Assembly: GCF_051106095.1 (NCBI RefSeq)
Contig: NC_135786.1
Location: 25,509,001 to 25,573,000, forward strand
Reading direction: 5' to 3'
DNA from: Pogona vitticeps
Taxonomy: Eukaryota > Chordata > Lepidosauria > Squamata > Agamidae
Length of the DNA: 64,000 nt
A program made the translations under genes and the position numbers. Within the stretch, counting starts at the first letter, position 1; each line of letters opens with the position of its first letter. The notes beneath the pieces were generated by a model. It searched no databases. It saw only the letters and a list, made by a program, of their open reading frames with translations, and was not told the DNA's origin. Positions 47,050 through 59,171 of the stretch are shown piece after piece.

Positions 47050-47240
47050 ATCAAAGATGCAGCTGTGTTTCAAAGACTCTCCCGGCCTTTGGAACTCCCT
47101 CCCACTGGAAGGCAGATTTGCCCCATCTTTGCTATCCTTTCACAAGCCGGCGAAGATGTTCCTCTTCGGGCAAGCTTTCCCTTATAGACTGGCTCCCTGG
47201 GTTGGGATCTTGAATGGATTGTTGTGCCTTATTGCTTTCA
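47050..47240 (+). mobile_element. L2/CR1-type LINE coding-end fragment
   Basis: GGCCTTTGGAACTCCCTCCC, TGCTATCCTTTCACAAGCCG and TTCCTCTTCGGGCAAGCTTT encode an RLWNSLP...F/L-type C-terminus, as in the LINE at 32084. No intact frame. Confidence 0.5.
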
Positions 47241-47324
47241 ACGTGTTTTTTGGTGTTGCCTTCATTTCCTGCTTTTAGTGGGGTATTTGTTCCTGTAAAT
47301 TCCTTTTTCCAGCACCTTTTGAAG

Positions 47325-47400
47325 CGTGGCTGTTAGGGACTGAACCTGCAACTTCCTGCATGCCAGACTTGCTGCCTGCCTCTGAACTAAGTTGCTCCCG
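47325..47400 (-). mobile_element. tRNA-derived SINE head fragment
   Basis: The reverse complement reads AACTTAGTTCAGAGGCAGGC (A-box-like) and GTTGCAGGTTCAGTCCCTAA (B box). It belongs to the group also seen near 5888 and 14360. Confidence 0.4.
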
Positions 47401-47792
47401 TCACATTCTCCATTGCTGGTGCCATCATTAGCTTTAGCTGGCCTTTGGTTATGGATGCCTGGCACCTATTATACATTGGTGCTTGCATACTGGTGTTTGC
47501 ATAAGGTTTGAGTAACATGCCCTGGCTAATTGAAAGATGCCAAGGAGTGTCTGGGTCACATACCTGGTTATGTGCCTGATTTGTGCAACCAGGATGTACC
47601 CCAGCACTTCATCAATCAGCTGCAGGTAGCCATGGCAAGTTACTCATATCTTATGCAAGTGCCAATAGGATTTCAATTAAAATGTCTATAAATAGAAAGT
47701 GCTTCCTTTCTGTCTCCCTTTCAGCATTGAGCGCATTGCTGCAAATACTGCAGACAGTTGGGTAGACATCTGTTTCTCTCAGGCTGGACATA

Positions 47793-48156
47793 CAGTAGTA
47801 CCCCTGTATGCACTGGACCAGTATCCACAGTTTCACTTATCCATGGTCTGAAATTTTGAACACAATTAAAAGAAAAAGAAAAAACTCTAGAGATAGGTAT
47901 TTTCACAATGTATTTACCCAAACTGGCCACTACAGGAGCACGAGACCCTACTAGGTATTGTTATTGTTGAAGAATACATAGCATGGTCTCTGGCTCCCTT
48001 GGTTGGCCAATTCTGGTGATATAGATGAAAATACATATTCTTGGATTTTGCTCTTTTATCATGCTAATTATTATTATAGCGTTCACTATTATCCACAGTT
48101 TTCAGCATCCGTGGGGGGCTTATAACCAATCCCCCGCAGATATGGGGTTGTGACTG
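47793..48156. mobile_element. Tigger/MER2-like inverted-repeat element
   Basis: It starts CAGTAGTACCCCTGTATGCA after TA and ends GCATCCGTGGGGGGCTTATA ACCAATCCCCCGCAGATATG then GTGACTG. The TATCCACAG and CCGTGGGGG motifs are typical of Tigger-group mariner derivatives. The right TA is not conserved. Confidence 0.6.
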
Positions 48157-48334
48157 TGCTTTCTGATTCAGAAACTGTGTTTTCTAGTTCCAAAATCACT
48201 CCCCATGTCAACATTTGTACATACATAGTGTGTTATGCATACCCATACAAATTGCTTTTTTACCAAAATGCTGCAATCAAGTCACAGCCAGCTGAACTCA
48301 CACACCTGCTGACAAAAGAAGGGGAATACACTAT

Positions 48335-48795
48335 AAAAGTATGCAGAAGATGAATAAAGTGGATAGAGGGAAGCTCTTTTCCCTCTCACGCAATACCAAA
48401 ACCAAGGAACATCCATTCCAATTGAGTGTTGGGAGAGTGAAAACAGACAAAAGAAAGTATTTCTTGACCCAGCGTGTTGTTAGACTGTAGAACCCCTTGC
48501 CACAGGATGTACTAATGGCATCTAGCCTAGATGTCTTTAAAAGGGGATTACATAGATTTTTGGAGGAAAAGTCCATTGCAGGTTACAAGCCATGATGGGG
48601 ATGTATAATCTCTAGGTTTAAAAGGAAGGTACCTCCAAATACCAACTGCAGGGGACGGTATCAGGAGACATCTATCTAGTCTCGTATCCTCTCAGAGGCA
48701 TCTGGTGGGGCCACTGTGAGATACAGGGAGCTGAACTAGATGGGCCCTTGGCCTGATCCAGCAGGGCTCTTCTTATGCATTCTTATGTTCTTAAG
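48335..48795 (+). mobile_element. CR1 LINE 3' end
   Basis: GAACCCCTTGCCACAGGATG, TTTAAAAGGGGATTACATAG, GGGAGCTGAACTAGATGGGC, then CTTGGCCTGATCCAGCAGGG and the octamer-type tail TTATGCATTCTTATGTTCTTA are diagnostic of CR1 3' ends. 5'-truncated and non-coding. Confidence 0.82.
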
Positions 48796-48927
48796 GAGCT
48801 GAAATTCCCAAATCTTCCCAAAATAATATTAATAATATAAACGTATTCAGTGTTAACACCTCTATAATAAAACATTAATAATGTTATATAGTACTTCCTG
48901 TCATCGCAAAATGTGATACATGTGATT

Positions 48928-49390
48928 GTAGAATTCATAGAATCAAAGTATCTTAAAATAATTGAGTTGGAAGGAGTGTACAAGGCCATGGGGTCCAACC
49001 CCCTGCTCAGTGCTGTAATCCAAGTCAAAGCAGATCTGACACAAGGTTGACCAGTTTTCTCTTGAATGCCTCCAACATGGGTGCACTCACCACCTGCCAA
49101 GGTAACTGGTTCCAATGTCATACAGCTCTAACAGTTAAGAAGTTTTTCTCTATATTCAGCCTAAATCTGGCTTCCTGTAATTTGGGCCTTTTATCATGTG
49201 TCCTGAAGTCTGGGATTAGTGAGAACAGATCCTGCCTCTCCTCAATACAACTGCCTTTCAAGTATTTGAAAAGTGCTATCATATCTGCCCTCAGTCCCCT
49301 TTTTTAAAGGCTAAACATTTTCAGCTCTTCCAGCATTTCCTCATAGGGCTTGGTTTCCAGTCCCCTGATCATCCTCAGGTGAGTAGAAAC
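48928..49390 (-). mobile_element. CR1 LINE 3' UTR, antisense
   Basis: On the + strand it begins AATTCATAGAATCAAAG (complement of the CR1 ATTCTATG tail), then GGGGTCCAACCCCCTGCTCA, GCCTCCAACATGGGTGCACT and CTGGCTTCCTGTAATTTGGG. It continues GTATTTGAAAAGTGCTATCA and AGCATTTCCTCATAGGGCTT. This is the well-known CR1 3' region; 5'-truncated. Confidence 0.85.
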
Positions 49391-49399
49391 CATCATCCT

Positions 49400-50155
49400 G
49401 GACATGACTACAACAGAACTCTTCCAAATGTTGAAAAAGCGAAAACACCTTGCGGCCTGGTGGGAGACAAGTGAGCAGAGTGAAAATCTGAATTAGCCCC
49501 TTATCTAAAGATAAGGCACGTTGTCTCTGAGAAAAGGAACAAAAGAGCACAGAATATCAACCAAAAATGAATGCCACCCTTGCACACATACCTGGGCATT
49601 TGAAGGAAGGGGGAGAGAAAGGAAAGATTTGGTTGCTTGAGCTGGCATCTTCCTACACAACATTAGAACCTCCTCTCTCTAACTCTCTCTGCTCTGCCTT
49701 TTAATAGATGAAGACCAATTTTAGAAGCAGAGGGATGAACAAGCTTGCTAAGAAGAATCCCAGCGTTTGGTAGCCTGGATATGCTAATGAATGAGAAATG
49801 GCTACTCAAAGAGGCTGTTGAGTGAACAGTGCTGATTCACTATAGGCATCGTATAGGCATGCAGACCTATGTAAATATACCATATGTTTCTAATTAATGG
49901 ATTTTTTTTAAAATGTCAGAAGTACAGATCTGATCAGTTCAGGAAGAATACAAACTCTTGCTGATTATCCTCAAAATGAAGTTTGGTTATATGATTCATA
50001 AATGGTCCTATACTCAAAGTTTTCTAGAGGACATAGGACTAAAATAAAGAAGCTTACAATAACACACATACACACATAACTATCTCTGTGTAAGCAGTGA
50101 CACTGGTCATTGCAGAGAGTTAAACAGACTATGTACAAGTACATGGGAAGAATGA
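49400..50155. other. Unannotated intergenic stretch
   Basis: No gene or named repeat. Confidence 0.45.
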
Positions 50156-50159
50156 GCCA

Positions 50160-50218
50160 AAAGGATAGTGTGGGCGGCATATAAATTAAATAAATATAAA
50201 TAAATAAATAAATAAAAG
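50160..50218 (+). mobile_element. L2-like tail fragment
   Basis: AGTGTGGGCGGCATATAAAT followed by AATA repeats, as at 1306-1372. Confidence 0.6.
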
Positions 50219-50232
50219 ACATAATTAAAAAG

Positions 50233-50430
50233 GTCTGGAATTATGTATGTATTGGGTGCTATCACGTCGATTCTGACTTAGAGAGAACCTTTTTGGGGTT
50301 TTCAAGGTAGGGAATACACAGTTCCCCTCCTCTGGAGGCTTTCTGGGACAGTACAGCGTGCCCATGACTACATGGGCTGGCTGTTCTTGGAGGCGACACA
50401 GCAGCCAGATACTTAAACCCCGTCACCCTT
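50233..50430 (-). mobile_element. tRNA-derived SINE with RTE-type tail, antisense
   Basis: On the + strand TGGGTGCTATCACGTCGATT CTGACTTAGAGAGAACC and TTTTCAAGGTAGGGAATACA are the antisense of the RTE/BovB-type SINE tail (compare 9280-9315). The far end near 50400-50425 may be the degraded head. Confidence 0.55.
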
Positions 50431-50461
50431 AAAATACAGTGATCTCTTCTCAGTCTGCTAG

Positions 50462-50577
<116 letters not shown>

Positions 50578-50640
50578 CTTATATGCCGCCCACACTACTC
50601 GAAGGTCTCTGGGCGGCTTACAGCATTTAAAATACAGTAC
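50578..50640 (-). mobile_element. L2-like LINE/SINE 3' tail, antisense
   Basis: The reverse complement reads GTAAGCCGCCCAGAGACCTT, then AGTAGTGTGGGCGGCATATA and the AATA tail. Confidence 0.65.
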
Positions 50641-51949
50641 AATAAAAAGACAAAATAAAAGGGCAAAATAATTAAAATGCAATTAAAATATATATTCTAA
50701 AAATTGCCATCAGACCTACAGCTGATATTATTTCCGTTAGAAGCCATTTGGAACATATTTCAATGGCCTTTCTCAATAGCACAAGCTTTATTGTTTGGGG
50801 AGAAGGCAACCAGGAGTGAATCCACACTACACAATTATAGCAACTTGAAAGCACTTTAACTGTCATGATCCTGTCCTGTGAAACAGGTAATTTGAGGAGA
50901 CACTTCAGATTTACTGCTAAAGACCTGTAGTGCACTGCAGTGAATAAGAGCTCTCTAGCACAGATTTCCAGCTGCTAAGTATAAAAAATCCTAGGATTCC
51001 ATAGAAATGGCTGCAGCTATTAAACTGGTATAGATCAACAACTGTACATTGAAGATATATTAAGAATACAAGGTGACCCAGACCAGCAGCAATCAAGCAT
51101 TAGCTGCCGGGCACCAGTTCAGAAACAGACAATGGGAGGGATAATATTCAATCTTCATCTTAAAATAATCTTCACCAAAGGGTGAGTTAATTAAGTCATG
51201 TTCTTTCAGTCTCTGGGGCTAAATAGTAATTGCTTCATCAATTGTTTTTATACAGTATGGCCAGCAGCTTTCATAGCAACAAGTTAGGAAAAAGTAATTT
51301 AGCAAAGTCTTGCAATTCATGGCCCTGATGTGTAGTGGGACAAAGAAAGGATGCAGGAAAGGGGTCAGGCATGGCTTGCTCTAAGAGTTACTGGTGTTTA
51401 GAGCTAAATTTAAACATACATAACATGCACTTTGCTTGTATTGAAAACATCGTTCTCCAACTCTGCTATGCATGTGTTGTCTGACCTGAGTCCTAATAAG
51501 TTCAACCATGTTTATTCCCAGTGAATCGTTACATAGGATTGCAAGCTGCCATTATCTTGGTAATGGTCAGTACTGAATCTTAAATTGCAGTCACTTTCTG
51601 GTCCCTCTCATTTGGTAGTAGCCTGCTGAACAATAATATTGAAAATTTAACAGCACACACATTCATGATGAATGAGGATGCATACCAAAATTGTACCCAC
51701 TTTTACAATTTCCACAATTCTTGCAGCTTTCCACCAGGGAAGTCACACCAGTAGCATGATACCACCAGAACAGCCAGTATTTAGAACTGCTTTATATTTG
51801 CCAGTAAGCCTCCTAAATGAGCTGATCTTTAACCCATAAATATGGTAAAATCATACAAATATGGTTATAGTATTCAAGCATCTGGAAGGCACCAAGTTGG
51901 GGAAGGCTGGTGTAAATAAAACCATCTACTGTATAACATATGGAATAAG
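50641..51949. other. Mostly unannotated; weak repeat scraps at 51510-51550 and 51875-51912
   Basis: The first scrap resembles the foldback at 15150. The second (CATCTGGAAGGCACCAAGTTG) resembles a hAT hairpin end. Confidence 0.35.
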
Positions 51950-51951
51950 TA

Positions 51952-52438
51952 CTGTATTTTACCATGTTTATGATCCCCCAATGTATAAAACAACCCCCTA
52001 ATTTTGACCCTTGATGGAGGCAGAGGAGCAGTTAATGGGCAACTGCTCCTCCACCTCCATCTCCTGCTGCTGCCGCCGTCTCCGCTGCCCACCCGATTAC
52101 CTCCCCCAGTGCGACCACCGACTGCCAGGGCTCACCTCCAGCTCACATCTGCTGCCTTGTCCCTTGCTCTAAGGAGATCGCTGGAGGAGGTGATCTGGTG
52201 GCTGCTGCAGCAAAATATGCCCAAGCGCATGTGTGAATGCTCCTTCGCCTCTGCCTCCTGCTGCTGCCGCCTCAGAGGGGACTAGCCGTGAGCTCTTCTG
52301 GAAGAGGCAATTGGGCAGCGGCAGCGGTGGCAGTAAGAGGCACCCGAGCACGCATGCGACTGCTTCCTTCCATGTATAAAACGACACTCAATTTTTCCTC
52401 GAATTATTTTAGGAAAACGTGTCATTTTTATACACGGA
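51952..52438. mobile_element. TA-flanked inverted-repeat element (TGTATAAAACRMC type), right end worn
   Basis: The left end CTGTATTTTACCATGTTTAT with AATGTATAAAACAACCCCC is mirrored by CATGTATAAAACGACACTCA and AGGAAAACGTGTCATTTTTA at the right. The interior is GC-rich (GCTGCTGCCGCC). Its left end resembles that of the 26426 element. The last ~10 bp of the right end do not match. Confidence 0.6.
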
Positions 52439-52924
52439 CCAGCACAAGGCCAAATCTGACCAGTGAAGGAGGCTCCTGTTCCCCCTCTCCCCATATCCCA
52501 TTGACTGAGGATGGGTGATATTGCTTTATTATTTCTAATAACTAAATCAGGAGAAACACACACAAGCACACCTGAAAAGAAGAGAAGTACGCAAGACTGG
52601 GAACTTACATTTTCAAGCATCGGCTAAAGCTGGATCAGTTCTCGGCTGGCACTGGCAATATCCAGATGAAAGTGCATTACTTCTGTCTTTTACACCTCTT
52701 GAGGAGGAAAGAGCAGGAGAAGAAGCATAAAGCAGAAAGATTGTGCTCTAACTCTGACCTACAGTTCTTCCTCTGATTTTCCCATGTCATCTCCACATGT
52801 TCTCCCCTGATGATGGGCAAAGACCATTCTCTTTTACAGGCTTTTAACAACTAACTGGGCAATGAAGATTTTTAATCTTGGATACTCAACAGTATTATTA
52901 TTTTATGTGCATATGTGTGAGGGT

Positions 52925-53660
52925 TTGAATTTTACCTCCCTGGTGTCCAAATGAGACTCTGGAGACACGTCTGTTGAAAACTCATAACTAGTTTTTATTG
53001 GAACATTTAACAATCAATCTTGCTGTGCAACCTTAGTTTCCATCTTTTCTCCTGTCGCCAACAGGTCCGGCGAGGGCATCCAAACATCTTTAACAAAGGG
53101 GTTGTTAATCAACTCGTCCCAGGGTCCCCTCATAAATGGGTTACTGTCCTCAAAGCCATGGACCATAGTCTCAGGATTCAATAGTGGGGTGGTCTTGTCA
53201 TCTCAGTTCTCCACCCCATAGGCATCCTCCTCTCCTTGTAGAGGGGTCCAGTAAGTACCCCTCTTCCAGGCTTCCTCTAAAAGCCATGCCCTGTGTTCCC
53301 TCTCCTCTCAGGATACTGCTTCCTTTTCTTCCCTGAGGCATCTGCGCCACTCCTGAGCCTCAGACTCTCCCCAATATGAAGGGCGTTGCAGCTGACCCCT
53401 TCACCTCCAGTAGTCTGTCTCCTCTCGAGGAACCTTCAGTGTTTCCCATTTACCATTCCATGGGTCTTCCACTCATATCATCTCCCAACCCCCTGGTATT
53501 GGGTCAACATGTCCTTTTATATCCCTCATTCCCGCCTCCAGGGCGGACCTCCCCTTTTCCTCTCTTCCCACCAATTCACTTTCCGTTTGTGTGGCCACTG
53601 TCATTTTCAAAAGTTCCCGCTCCAACTCCCGGGTGTCAACTCCCTGCTATTTAGTTTTGA
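52925..53660 (-). mobile_element. Fossil coding remnant of an unidentified, possibly retrovirus-like element
   Basis: The minus strand encodes short protein-like stretches such as RPSYWGESEAQEWRR and NPFMRGPWDELINNP. A CCAATAAAA polyadenylation-type signal follows near 52992. Codon-like composition suggests a former gene of a mobile element. The family is not identified, and it is clearly broken and old. Confidence 0.3.
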
Positions 53661-53864
53661 TGGGTGGTGTAGGCGGGTTTGTCTGTGTCTCCTGCTCTAT
53701 TTTGAGGGAGGACCACACTCTAGTGAGAGTCTTTACACTCTCACCTCAAGTCTCACAGTATGTTTTAATGTGTTTTATCAAATATTTTAATCCTAGCACT
53801 TGTTTCATAGTTTTTACTGCAATGATTTACTGTGTTTTTAGCTGGTTTTGTTTTTTTATTTTTT

Positions 53865-54029
53865 TATTTTGTAGGTCACTTTCACTGGGAGAAAGGGGAC
53901 TTAAATATGATAAGTAGGTAAGTAGGTAAGTAGGTAAGTAGGTAAGTAAATAAGTAAGTAAGTAAGTAAGTAAGTAACTAAGTAACTAAGTAACTAAGTA
54001 ACTAAGTAACTAAGTAACTAAGTAACTAA
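53865..54029 (+). mobile_element. L2-like LINE tail with long GTAA/CTAA-type tetranucleotide run
   Basis: GTAGGTCACTTTCACTGGGA GAAAGGGGACTTAAATATGA precedes repeats of TAGG/TAAG and then TAAC/TAAG (53914-54029). LINE tail plus expanded simple repeat. Confidence 0.55.
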
Positions 54030-54149
54030 GTGTCAGGGTTTCTATACCTTCACAAAGTCCTGCCTGAAAGCTAAAGACTCTCCAGAGCAGCATAGCTAAG
54101 ACACAAGGTACAATTGTGGGGAAGGGAAATTAGTGCAGGTACACACCAT

Positions 54150-54775
54150 ACAGTGTGTATATGGTAGTGACAGATTTTACTTTCTTGGGCTCCATGATCA
54201 CTGTAGATGGCAGCAGCCACGAAATTAAAAGTCACATGCTTTTTGGTAGGAAAGTGATGACAAACCTAGATGGCATCTTAAAAAGCAGGGACATCAACTT
54301 GCCGACAAAGGTCCGCATTGTCAAAGCTATGATTTTTCCAGTACTGATGTATGGAAGCGAGAGCTGGACCATAAAGAAAGCTGACTGCCGAAGAATTGAT
54401 GCTTTTGAATTGTGGTGCTGGAGGAGGCTCTTGAGAGTCCCCTGGACTGCAAAGAGAACAAACCTATCCATTCTAAAGGAAATCAAGCCTGAGTGCTCAC
54501 TGGAAGGACAGATCCTGAAGCTGAGGCTCCAATACTTTGGTCATCTCATGAGAAGAGAAGATTCCCTGGAAAAGACCCTGATGTTGGGAAAGTGTGAAGG
54601 CAGGAGGAGAAGGGGACGACCGAGGATAAGATGGCTGGACAGTGTCATCGAAGTGACCAACATGAAGTTGACACAACTACGGGAGGCAGTGAAAGATAGG
54701 AGGGCCTGGCGTGCTCTGGTGCATGGGGTCACAAAGAGCCGGACACGACTTAATGACTAAACAACAAGAACAATA
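54150..54775 (+). mobile_element. BovB (RTE) LINE, 3' 0.6 kb only
   Basis: A ~201-residue frame contains DFTFLGSMIT, TLPTKVRIVK-like LPTKVRIVKAMIFPVLMYGS, ESWTIKKADCRRIDAFELWC, WCWRRLLRVPWTA and HGVTKSRTRLND. This is the C-terminal part of the BovB polyprotein after the RT core. The 3' end GTCACAAAGAGCCGGACACG then AACAACAAGAACAA is the BovB tail. More diverged from the two larger copies than they are from each other, so probably older. Confidence 0.9.
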
Positions 54776-57365
54776 TGCCATACAAGTCTGGAAGCATATT
54801 CTGACTATCTGTATTGTAATGAATATACCACAGCACTTACTCTGTAGCATTAATCACGAATTATGCCACATGGGATCACCTTATTCAGTTACTGGATGCT
54901 TGAGTCCATGGTTTGAAACAAGGCTCTTTGTTATAGCTGTTTTTAAGTGTTCGCTTGAGGATTTTCTTTAAATGAAATGTCATTTTACTGTGGAAGTTTT
55001 ATCAATGATTCATAACTTTAGGTTTTGTTTAATAGAAAAGTGACTTCACTTCTCAGTGTTATAAATGAATGAATATTTTCAATCAAAGCTTTCTTGTTTC
55101 ATGTGAAGGTTTAGACTTTCATTTCTCCACAGCAATCAAGTCTGGTTCCAGCCCATATTTTTACTACATAAATACATTGAGCTGTTGGAGTTTCCTATTA
55201 ACCTGCATGGCACAATTAGTGCGAATTTCTCACACCATAACAAATAGCAGGAAACTTGAATCACTGCTAATCATTCTGCCCTGCCCTGTTACGCTTCTTA
55301 GTAATACTCCATTCTGTATTGAAACTATGTGGCACAAGTAAGTAAATCTCTTTTCAAATGTTCTTGCTCTTTTTCCACACCTTTTCAGACACTGTGAAAC
55401 GTTCAGGAGACTTCTTTCAAGAGAAAAATGTGCTTGGAAAACCAATCATAGAAATGGGAAACATTTGCCATTTTTTACACTACAAATCTCAGCATCACAC
55501 AGCCAGTGGCCATGCTGCCTATGGGATTCTAAGAGTTATAATCTAACAATTCAATTTTCCATCTTTTCAAATGTTAACAAATATAAGGCTTAGATGCTAT
55601 AGTTACGCAGAGAACATGGCAGTAGAGTCCACTTAGCAGAATCTGTCTTTCTATCACCCTGTTAAATGTTGAATGTAGTAGGTAGATGAGTCTCTTACAT
55701 TTACTTTCTATTTGGGTGGCAGTGAAATGGCAGAATTTAGGAGCTGGCAAGCTTTCTATTCTGAATTCTCCCTCCTGCCCTTCATGACCAAACCAATATG
55801 TTTTGTTACCTGAGGCAAAATCCAAGATGGCACCCCTTCCCTGCCCCATATTGAGAAGCTTAAGAGTTGTACTCCCACTGAAAGACAGAACCTTCACTTC
55901 ACTAGATGGTAGCAAGCTAGCTTAGGAGGTACGGGACAGGGCACATAGCATATATAGTTCCAGTCTCTGCCCTTTCAAATATGCTACATAAGGAAGTGTC
56001 TGCACTTTGTCAAATGGTGGGGCTACCTCCATCTCAACCTCATTTTATGAAGTCTTCCACTTGTGTTGCAGACATGTAAAGAGGACTATCCCAGGTGACA
56101 ACTTTCTAAGGAACAGGGAGCTGCTTACCTGTACCTTCTTTCCATGTGAAAAGGAATGTTTCTGCTGGTTGAGCTGTTCGTAATGGTTTGTTCTTCAGAT
56201 ACACAGATGTTCTATGGGTGCCTGGGCTTTCCTGCCCCACGTCCTCCTTTGAGTGGACGGTTCATGCCCATGACCAACACTCAACTCCCCTAGTTACTCT
56301 CTGGTCAATTAGAGCCATTCTAAGCAACATTCCATGATCTTCCCTCACCCTCTCCCATCCCATACTTATCAAACCAATGCATTTTGAAAAATACATGTAC
56401 CTTTGTCATATAACCAAACATAACCCGGCATTATAGGCTCCCTCAAGACCCCTCACCCTTCCCACACACAAACACCAAAGATTGCCATTAGAAGGTGGAA
56501 GGGGACTTTTGCACGTCAAAAGAAAGGAAAGTAAAATATTTGGAGTGGGGCCATGGGAGTGGATCTGGCCTCAAAGATCCAGGGATGAGAGTTTGTGGCC
56601 CCTGGAGCTGCAGAAGTTGCCCACCCGATTCTAAAAAGAAAAAAAATCTTTTCTTCCAGGGAGGTAGATTCAGTGACATAAACTGAATCACCAGGCTGGT
56701 GCCTGGTTATTTGAGCCAGTTTGCATGGGGCATTTCAAGGACACCATTAGTAAGTCAGCCAGCAGCCAGCTAGCAACTACATATCTCAAAATTAAAACTG
56801 AAGAGGAGACAGGCAGGCCTTCTGACAGCCATAATCAGAGATCAAAAGAGAAGACACTCTGAACCTAAGACTGTCTTCCTCAAAGTTTCAAACTGCAGCT
56901 CTCCAGTTTGGCAAGAAAAAAGGAAAGATAGGCATGGGTTGTCAACTGTTCCTAACAAACTGGCATGTGCACCGGGTTGGGTTTTCAGCACTGAAAAATG
57001 ACCATTTTTAGTCCAAGAAACAGCAACAAGAATAGTTAGCTGCCATTGATTCAGGCAGTCGATAGACCACAGTAGATAGGCCATCATTTCCCACCAGCTC
57101 TGTCTGCTCATCATCCCTCCCCCCCCCAAGGCTTTACTGGAAAGGAGGCCTACCCACCTTCTACAGTAAAGCATTTTTGGCTAAAATGCTGGTGTTTAGT
57201 ATAGTAAGCTACAATTAGAACAGGCCCATTGAGTCAACTGAATTTACAGAACAGTTAAACCATCAAATCCCTACTGATTCAGTAGGCCTTCTCTAGTAGT
57301 AACTTACTATGCTAAGCAAGAGGACATAAGAAAGCCTTTGATTCATGCATGCATGCATTCATAGC
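54776..57365. other. Unannotated intergenic stretch
   Basis: Short frames only. A weak copy of the 15150 foldback lies near 57190-57310. A C-run occurs at about 57116-57127. Confidence 0.4.
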
Positions 57366-57369
57366 CCAC

Positions 57370-57905
57370 CTTCTTATTAGCAGATTTCAGAGTGAAGGAC
57401 AGTCAGTAAAAGTACCCTAAGGGACCTAAAACAGATCAAATCCTTTGAAAGGGTCTGTAAGTTTAACAATTCAGATGTAGAAACCAAAAAACCTAAAAGC
57501 TTGGAATCCAAAGCGTGTCTCCTAAATAATGGGGAGAAGAGCCAGTTATTAACATGACACCAAAACATAGGTGGCATCAATGCCATCTGCAACTCCACGG
57601 AAGGTGTTCTGCAACCAGATGCTACAGCTGAGAAGAGCCCTCTCTGCTTCTCCAGGAATAGTCTTACCTGGTGGGCCAACAAAGCTGGCCCCAGGTGCTT
57701 CACCTAGTTCTCTTGGCCATCCAGTGACTGAGATGAATCTAACAGTAGTCCCAAGATATGCACCTGCTCCTTCAGTGAAACACAATCCCGTCCAGAAGAG
57801 GTAGTTTACCCAGTTCTTCAACACAAAAACCACCAATCCACACAGCCTCTATCTTGTCAGGATTCACCTTTAGTTTACTGACCTTCACATTACTGTGTCC
57901 TGATA
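57370..57905 (-). mobile_element. L2-like LINE remnant, antisense
   Basis: The minus strand reads VNPDKIEAVWIGG and then LPLLDGIVF, matching the L2-type LNPDKTEVLWVGG...LDGV motif downstream of the RT core. TGGTTGCAGAACACCTTC lies further on. Frames are broken; old. Confidence 0.6.
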
Positions 57906-58311
57906 AAAACACAGGGAATTCACAGTAGAAAATGGAAGAAAGTCTGTAGCTTCATAGCTCAAAAACAAAAGAAAACACCACCGTATATATCCTGCCTTTA
58001 GCCACAAAGTTTCCAGAGCAATATATAAGTCAAGAAGCATGACAGTCCCTGCCTTCAAGCTTTTCTAGTAGGTTTTCTGAACCATCTCCATACATCTGGT
58101 CATTCATTACAAGCACTGAACTTTATTTTTCCCACCCACCTCCACAGCACTCTTACCGGGAAGTTGTTCCAGAAGCCTTGATGACAAGATGTAGTCAGTT
58201 AATAAGTCAATCTTGCCTGAGGAAGATGGGTTATTGAGCTACATTATTTATCCTTTCCATTTTCTAGATTGAATTCCCTGATTTTTGTCTTGACATCCTC
58301 AATCCTAATTT

Positions 58312-58432
<121 letters not shown>

Positions 58433-58560
58433 CCACTCCACCTTTTTCTTTAAAAAAGCTCCAAGGTGGCTAACATCATTAAAAGATAATATTAAAAGCT
58501 AAAAACAGTAGGTATACAAAGGCTAAAATGGATCACCACACTAAATACCACACTAAAAGA
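58433..58560 (-). mobile_element. L2-like LINE 3' tail, antisense
   Basis: The reverse complement contains TTAGCCACCTTGGAGCTTTT ahead of TAAG repeats, the usual L2/CR1-group layout. Confidence 0.5.
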
Positions 58561-59157
58561 TGGTAAATAAAGTAACTTTAGTACTGTAGCAGCTTGACCG
58601 GCACAGGTAAAACCCTAACTCTGCCCATTTCAGGGTGGAGCAACTCCACTCTGTCCATGTATTGCCTGTGACCCTGCATTATTTGGTAAAACCCCCATGA
58701 TCAAGTGACAAGGAATGAGATGAAACACATCTGGGAACTTCCCTTTAGCAGTGCTGCTCATTTTTTGGTCCATGATCTTAATGAAACTTAAAGAAGCCAC
58801 CTGAACACACTAGCCTGAAAAAAGTAGAACAATATTCCTAGCATATAACATTTGGTAATCACTGTGAACATGAGCACTTCAAAGTACTGTATGGACAGCA
58901 GGTATGGGCAATCTCTAGAGGTCCAGGAGTCATACATACTCACTTCTGTACCTCGAGCGGCTGCACCTGCTACTACACATCCCAGTCCCCTCAATTTCTT
59001 ACAAAATGGCCTCTTAAGCTAGAAAAGCATCTTTATGACCTCTACTGCCAACATTTCTGCATTTCTAAAAACAGGGTATCAATGGCCCTCAACACTTCAC
59101 AAAATTGCCGCCTATGTCTACCCCAAGATCCATCAGATGTTGTTGGGCTCTAATACC
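58561..59157. other. Unannotated intergenic stretch
   Basis: A small hAT-like scrap (CATCAGATGTTGTTGGGCTC, about 59131-59155) precedes the BovB copy. Nothing else. Confidence 0.4.
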
Positions 59158-59171
59158 CATCAGTTCCAGTT

